Shown here piece after piece: positions 63,384-64,000 of a DNA stretch of 64,000 nucleotides. The position numbers and the translations under genes were made by a program. The stretch comes from Ruegeria lacuscaerulensis ITI-1157 (GTDB lineage Bacteria > Pseudomonadota > Alphaproteobacteria > Rhodobacterales > Rhodobacteraceae). The notes under the pieces are model-generated. The model ran no database searches and had not been told where the DNA came from. It saw nothing but the letters and a program-made list of their open reading frames with translations. The stretch is taken from positions 2,561,017-2,625,016 of the forward strand of contig GG704596.1 in assembly GCA_000161775.1 (NCBI GenBank), in the 5' to 3' direction. Every line of letters starts with the position of its first letter. Position 1 is the first letter of the stretch.

Positions 63384-63911
63384 GTGCCAGAAGACCTAAA
63401 CAGCATGTACCGCGTCCGAGGACACGTGAAATGGTTCGATCCCTCAAAGGGGTACGGCTTTGTCGTGTCTGATGAGGGCGGCCCGGATATCCTGTTGCAT
63501 GTCAATGTTCTGCGGAATTTCGGCCAAAGCTCGGTGGCCGACGGCGCGGGCATCGAGATCATGACACACCGAACCGACCGCGGTGTGCAGGCGGTCGAAG
63601 TGATTAGTATTGATCCGCCGGAACGGGCCGACTCGGTGATGCTGGCGGACTTCGCGGAAATGGATCCGGCTGTAATTGCCGAGGCGCCTTTGGTGGCCGC
63701 GCGGGTCAAATGGTTCGACAAGGCCAAGGGATTTGGCTTTGCCAACGTCTTCGGTCGCTCGGAAGACGTGTTCTTGCACATCGAGGTTCTGCGTCGTTCG
63801 GGTCTGGCCGATCTGCAACCGGGCGAGGCGCTGGCGATGCGGGTCATCGACGGAAAGCGGGGCAGGATGGCGGCTCAGGTTCTTGCCTGGGAAGCGGCGC
63901 TGAACGACTGA
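63384..63911 (+). CDS. Protein with two cold-shock domains
   Basis: 175 aa from GTG 63384 (ATG 63405 at residue 8, MYRVRGHVKWF, is an alternative start). First cold-shock domain at residues about 10-75: GHVKWFDPSKGYGFVVSDEG with RNP1 K-G-Y-G-F-V and RNP2 D-I-L-L-H-V. Second at about 102-170: ARVKWFDKAKGFGFANVFG and D-V-F-L-H-I. Two linked domains of this type are common in alphaproteobacteria; they bind single-stranded nucleic acids. A CtrA-like sequence (TTAA-N7-CTAAC, 63350-63365) lies in the leader. A DUF192 gene follows 4 bp after the stop, the usual neighbour in Roseobacters. Confidence 0.9.
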   Translation: MPEDLNSMYRVRGHVKWFDPSKGYGFVVSDEGGPDILLHVNVLRNFGQSSVADGAGIEIMTHRTDRGVQAVEVISIDPPERADSVMLADFAEMDPAVIAEAPLVAARVKWFDKAKGFGFANVFGRSEDVFLHIEVLRRSGLADLQPGEALAMRVIDGKRGRMAAQVLAWEAALND

Positions 63912-63915
63912 CGCG

Positions 63916-64000
63916 ATGTTTCGGATCTGGGCCCTGTCCATTCTTGCGATTTTCTGGTCCCAGATCGCCTTTGCCAATTGTGCACCCGACCGTGTGGAGC
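63916..64000 (+). CDS. DUF192 family protein, N-terminal part, runs off the right end
   Basis: 28 codons visible: MFRIWALSILAIFWSQIAFA followed by NCAPDRVE. The hydrophobic start with A-F-A cut site is a Sec signal peptide; C-x-x-D-R-V-E directly after is the usual opening of DUF192 proteins in this group. Exported small protein, function unknown. The assignment rests partly on its place behind the cold-shock gene. Confidence 0.55.
   Translation, partial: MFRIWALSILAIFWSQIAFANCAPDRVE

Overview
The window is a stretch of alphaproteobacterial chromosome. High GC, the block trpG-trpD-trpC-moaC-moeA-lexA, an alphaproteobacterial SOS box (GTTC-N7-GTTC) at lexA, a zwf-pgl-pgi operon and a stand-alone dmdB-like ligase point to the Roseobacter group of the Rhodobacteraceae, most likely Ruegeria or a close relative. 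The ligase at 22273-23892 carries H231, W235, G302 and K523, which coincide with the residues I recall for the Ruegeria lacuscaerulensis methylmercaptopropionate-CoA ligase.

Layout. 1-3.7 kb: end of an acyl-CoA synthetase, a cupin-type regulator, a CsbD-like protein and a frameshifted YejA-like solute-binding protein. 3.7-3.9 kb: a candidate small RNA with its own promoter and terminator. 4-6.5 kb: 3-hydroxybutyrate dehydrogenase, a patatin-like lipase and a DUF502 membrane protein. 6.5-8.4 kb: pseudouridine catabolism (psuK, and psuG broken by three closely spaced apparent deletions). 8.5-17.6 kb: housekeeping genes (thiE-like, trmJ, ctaA, M32 carboxypeptidase, dienelactone hydrolase, gyrA). 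17.8-23.9 kb: usg, the zwf-pgl-pgi operon for the Entner-Doudoroff entry, and dmdB. 23.9-24.2 kb: two identical tRNA-Asn genes. 24.3-26.6 kb: an MBL-fold hydrolase and an EnvZ-like histidine kinase.

26567-36917 is a 10.3-kb integrated element bounded by a perfect 16-bp repeat, the last 16 nt (including CCA) of a tRNA with a CAT anticodon. It encodes a tyrosine integrase, a divergent two-operator regulatory switch, and a head/packaging module: large terminase, HNH nuclease, HK97-type capsid, prohead protease, a head-tail connector candidate and portal. No tail, lysis or replication gene is recognisable. The only tail trace is a tape-measure gene reduced to its two ends. It is either a decayed prophage or a capsid-encoding, tail-dependent satellite of the cf-PICI type. 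This is the most interesting object in the window.

37.1-64 kb is core chromosome again: purM-purN, rnd, a lipoprotein, sufE, a DUF1638/corrinoid-protein pair split by a Hint-domain protein, a PA0069-type radical SAM protein, gltA, gltX, comEC with a CtrA-like site, lexA and the moeA-moaC-trpC-trpD-trpG block, a divergent polysaccharide deacetylase, trpE-ppiD, an aminotransferase, gpt, fabI, pdxH, a double cold-shock-domain protein and the start of a DUF192 protein running off the right end.

Limits: functions are read from motifs and remembered family features without database searches. Promoters and operators are pattern matches made by eye. The two broken genes in the first 8 kb could be sequencing errors.
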